DNA from: Planctomycetaceae bacterium | Lineage (GTDB): Bacteria; Planctomycetota; Planctomycetia; Planctomycetales; Planctomycetaceae | DNA length: 64,000 nt | Direction: 5' to 3' | Assembly: GCA_024742875.1 (NCBI GenBank) | Contig: JANSXP010000010.1 | Span: forward strand, 91,203-155,202 | Shown: positions 63,054-64,000 of the stretch, in pieces | Position numbering within the stretch: position 1 is the stretch's first letter | Layout: the number at the start of each line of letters is the position of its first letter | Notes under the pieces: generated by a model | The model's input: only the letters and a program-made list of their open reading frames with translations | Database searches by the model: none | Told to the model about the DNA's origin: nothing | Position numbers and translations under genes: made by a program

Positions 63054-64000
63054 TCACTTGAGAGCGTTCAGAGCTTCGTTCAGTTCACGGAGTCCGGCGC
63101 GGCGATCGACTTCGTAGTAGCCGGCTGAGTAGTGGGCCACTTTGCCGTCCGGGCCGATGATGACCCACAGCGGAAGCTCTCCACCGGATTCCCGCGGGTC
63201 GCCCAGCGAACGGATCAGCGAGCCATCGTCCCAGCCGATGGGATAAGACAGATTCATGAACTCCTGCAGTTTGCGGGCACTCCGCTGCGCCTGCCGGGTC
63301 TGCGCTGAATCCTGCAGTGAAGGATTGGTGGCGACGCCGACAACACGAACTTTGCTGGCAGCCTGCTTGTTGTAAAGAAACTCCAGATAGCCCACCTGAC
63401 CGTACGGTTCTTTGAGCGGCTTGTCTGAGTATTTCCAGAAGTGCAGAATGGTGGTGTGTCCGGCAAGACTGGCGGAATCCAGTTGGGTGCCGTCGATCAG
63501 GCTCAGCTGAAACCCGGGCGTCTGACTGCCCACAATGCGGTCCCGGCTGGTCATGGTGCCTTCCAGTCGTCGCTGCTGTCGAGTCAGGTTTCGTCTGATG
63601 CGGAACACGGCTTCAGCCAGCGGGGTGTCCGCAGACAGCGTGGAAAGACGGTCGATCATTTGGCGACCGGACGCGACCTGTCGCGCGGACAATTCCTGGA
63701 CCTGACTGTCGGGCCGTCGACTCAGTTGGTTTTGCAGTTGGAGCATCTCGGTCATCGTTTCCTCGGTGGCCGCCAGACTGGCTGGGCTCACCGGTGCCGC
63801 CGCTGTTTGCGTGATGGAAAGGGCAAACTGCTCTCCCTGACCCATAAACACGTCCATCGTGGCGGATCGCAGCAGTCCGGACGCGCCGTCGAACGTCAGT
63901 GACTGACGTCGTCCCCGGCGTTCTCGCGCGGAGATTTCAATCTGATTCCGGCCATCATCGGTTTGCCGCACCCCATCCACGGTCAGCGTCCAGTCACCCA
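63054..64000 (-). CDS. Redoxin-like (TlpA/AhpC-fold) protein, partial, no active-site cysteines
   Basis: Open from the window end (frame continues as GDWTLTVDG...) to the stop at 63054, so the N-terminus lies outside. The visible part includes a linker and helical region (ETMTEMLQLQNQLSRRPDSQVQELSARQVASGRQMIDRLSTL), then a thioredoxin-like C-terminal domain: VGSQTPGFQLSLIDGTQLDSASLAGHTTILHFWKYSD, QVGYLEFLYNKQAASKVRVVGVATNP, LPLWVIIGPDGKVAHYSAGYYEVD. Where TlpA has CxxC the sequence reads HFWKYSDKPLKEPYG with no cysteine, so it is not a normal thiol reductase. The complete gene probably encodes a large exported planctomycete protein. Confidence 0.85.
   Translation of the reverse strand, partial: GDWTLTVDGVRQTDDGRNQIEISARERRGRRQSLTFDGASGLLRSATMDVFMGQGEQFALSITQTAAAPVSPASLAATEETMTEMLQLQNQLSRRPDSQVQELSARQVASGRQMIDRLSTLSADTPLAEAVFRIRRNLTRQQRRLEGTMTSRDRIVGSQTPGFQLSLIDGTQLDSASLAGHTTILHFWKYSDKPLKEPYGQVGYLEFLYNKQAASKVRVVGVATNPSLQDSAQTRQAQRSARKLQEFMNLSYPIGWDDGSLIRSLGDPRESGGELPLWVIIGPDGKVAHYSAGYYEVDRRAGLRELNEALNALK

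Overview
The window looks like chromosomal DNA of a planctomycete (phylum Planctomycetota). The evidence is family content: a DUF1501 Tat-exported protein, a DUF1080 protein, a ThuA-like protein, a secreted protein with an LEPR-XLL export signature, an ECF sigma factor beside a membrane Ser/Thr kinase carrying a C-terminal SUMF1 domain, many secreted beta-propeller proteins, and mostly single genes or very short operons in alternating orientation. The DNA is GC-rich throughout. I see no tRNA, rRNA, CRISPR array, phage or insertion sequence, and no composition break that clearly marks an island. The species cannot be named from the sequence alone.

Layout. 0.1-9 kb: stand-alone ATP-dependent DNA ligase, nucleoside phosphorylase PpnP, secreted NHL propeller, cytosolic propeller-like protein, an Arg/Gly-rich exported protein, ThuA-like protein, VOC protein, lipoprotein. 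9.2-14 kb: DUF1501 protein, small lipoprotein, then a GT2 / GT-C glycosyltransferase pair one base apart. 14-21 kb (minus strand): an operon ROK sugar kinase - Ppx - Ppk1 (polyphosphate metabolism), then shikimate kinase overlapping a prepilin peptidase. 21-28 kb: large propeller-amidohydrolase fusion, SppA-type peptidase, exported disordered protein with YHS-like repeats. 28-33 kb: an enhancer-binding-protein-like regulator that has lost its ATPase and sigma-54 contact motifs, an SGNH-like protein that has lost catalytic residues, glutamate dehydrogenase and a cyclic-nucleotide-binding-domain protein. 33-37 kb: proA, rpmI-rplT, pheS. 37-41 kb: zinc-ribbon protein, a canonical FHA-GAF-sigma54 activator, two small proteins. 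41-47 kb: large exported glycosidase-like protein, a 14-bp tandem repeat, class II aldolase, exported Pro/Gln-rich protein. 47-54.6 kb: kinase-SUMF1 plus ECF sigma factor, divergent from an LEPR-XLL exported repeat protein and a PQQ-propeller protein. 54.6-64 kb: IlvD, DUF1080 protein, a small protein, M3 oligopeptidase, SthA transhydrogenase, ThiO-like oxidase and a partial redoxin-like protein cut by the window end.

How genes may work together. The ROK-ppx-ppk1 operon links sugar phosphorylation to polyphosphate synthesis and breakdown, and the ROK protein lacks the usual zinc motif, so a polyphosphate-dependent kinase is worth testing. The GT2/GT-C pair fits a polyprenyl-phosphate-sugar route. 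The ECF-kinase pair fits a planctomycete phospho-signalling module. No single classic defence or mobile system is present; the most unusual items are the degenerate regulator at 28.2 kb with a 19-codon leader ORF in front of it, the pseudo-SGNH protein after it, the repeat protein at 50.7 kb, and the polyphosphate operon.
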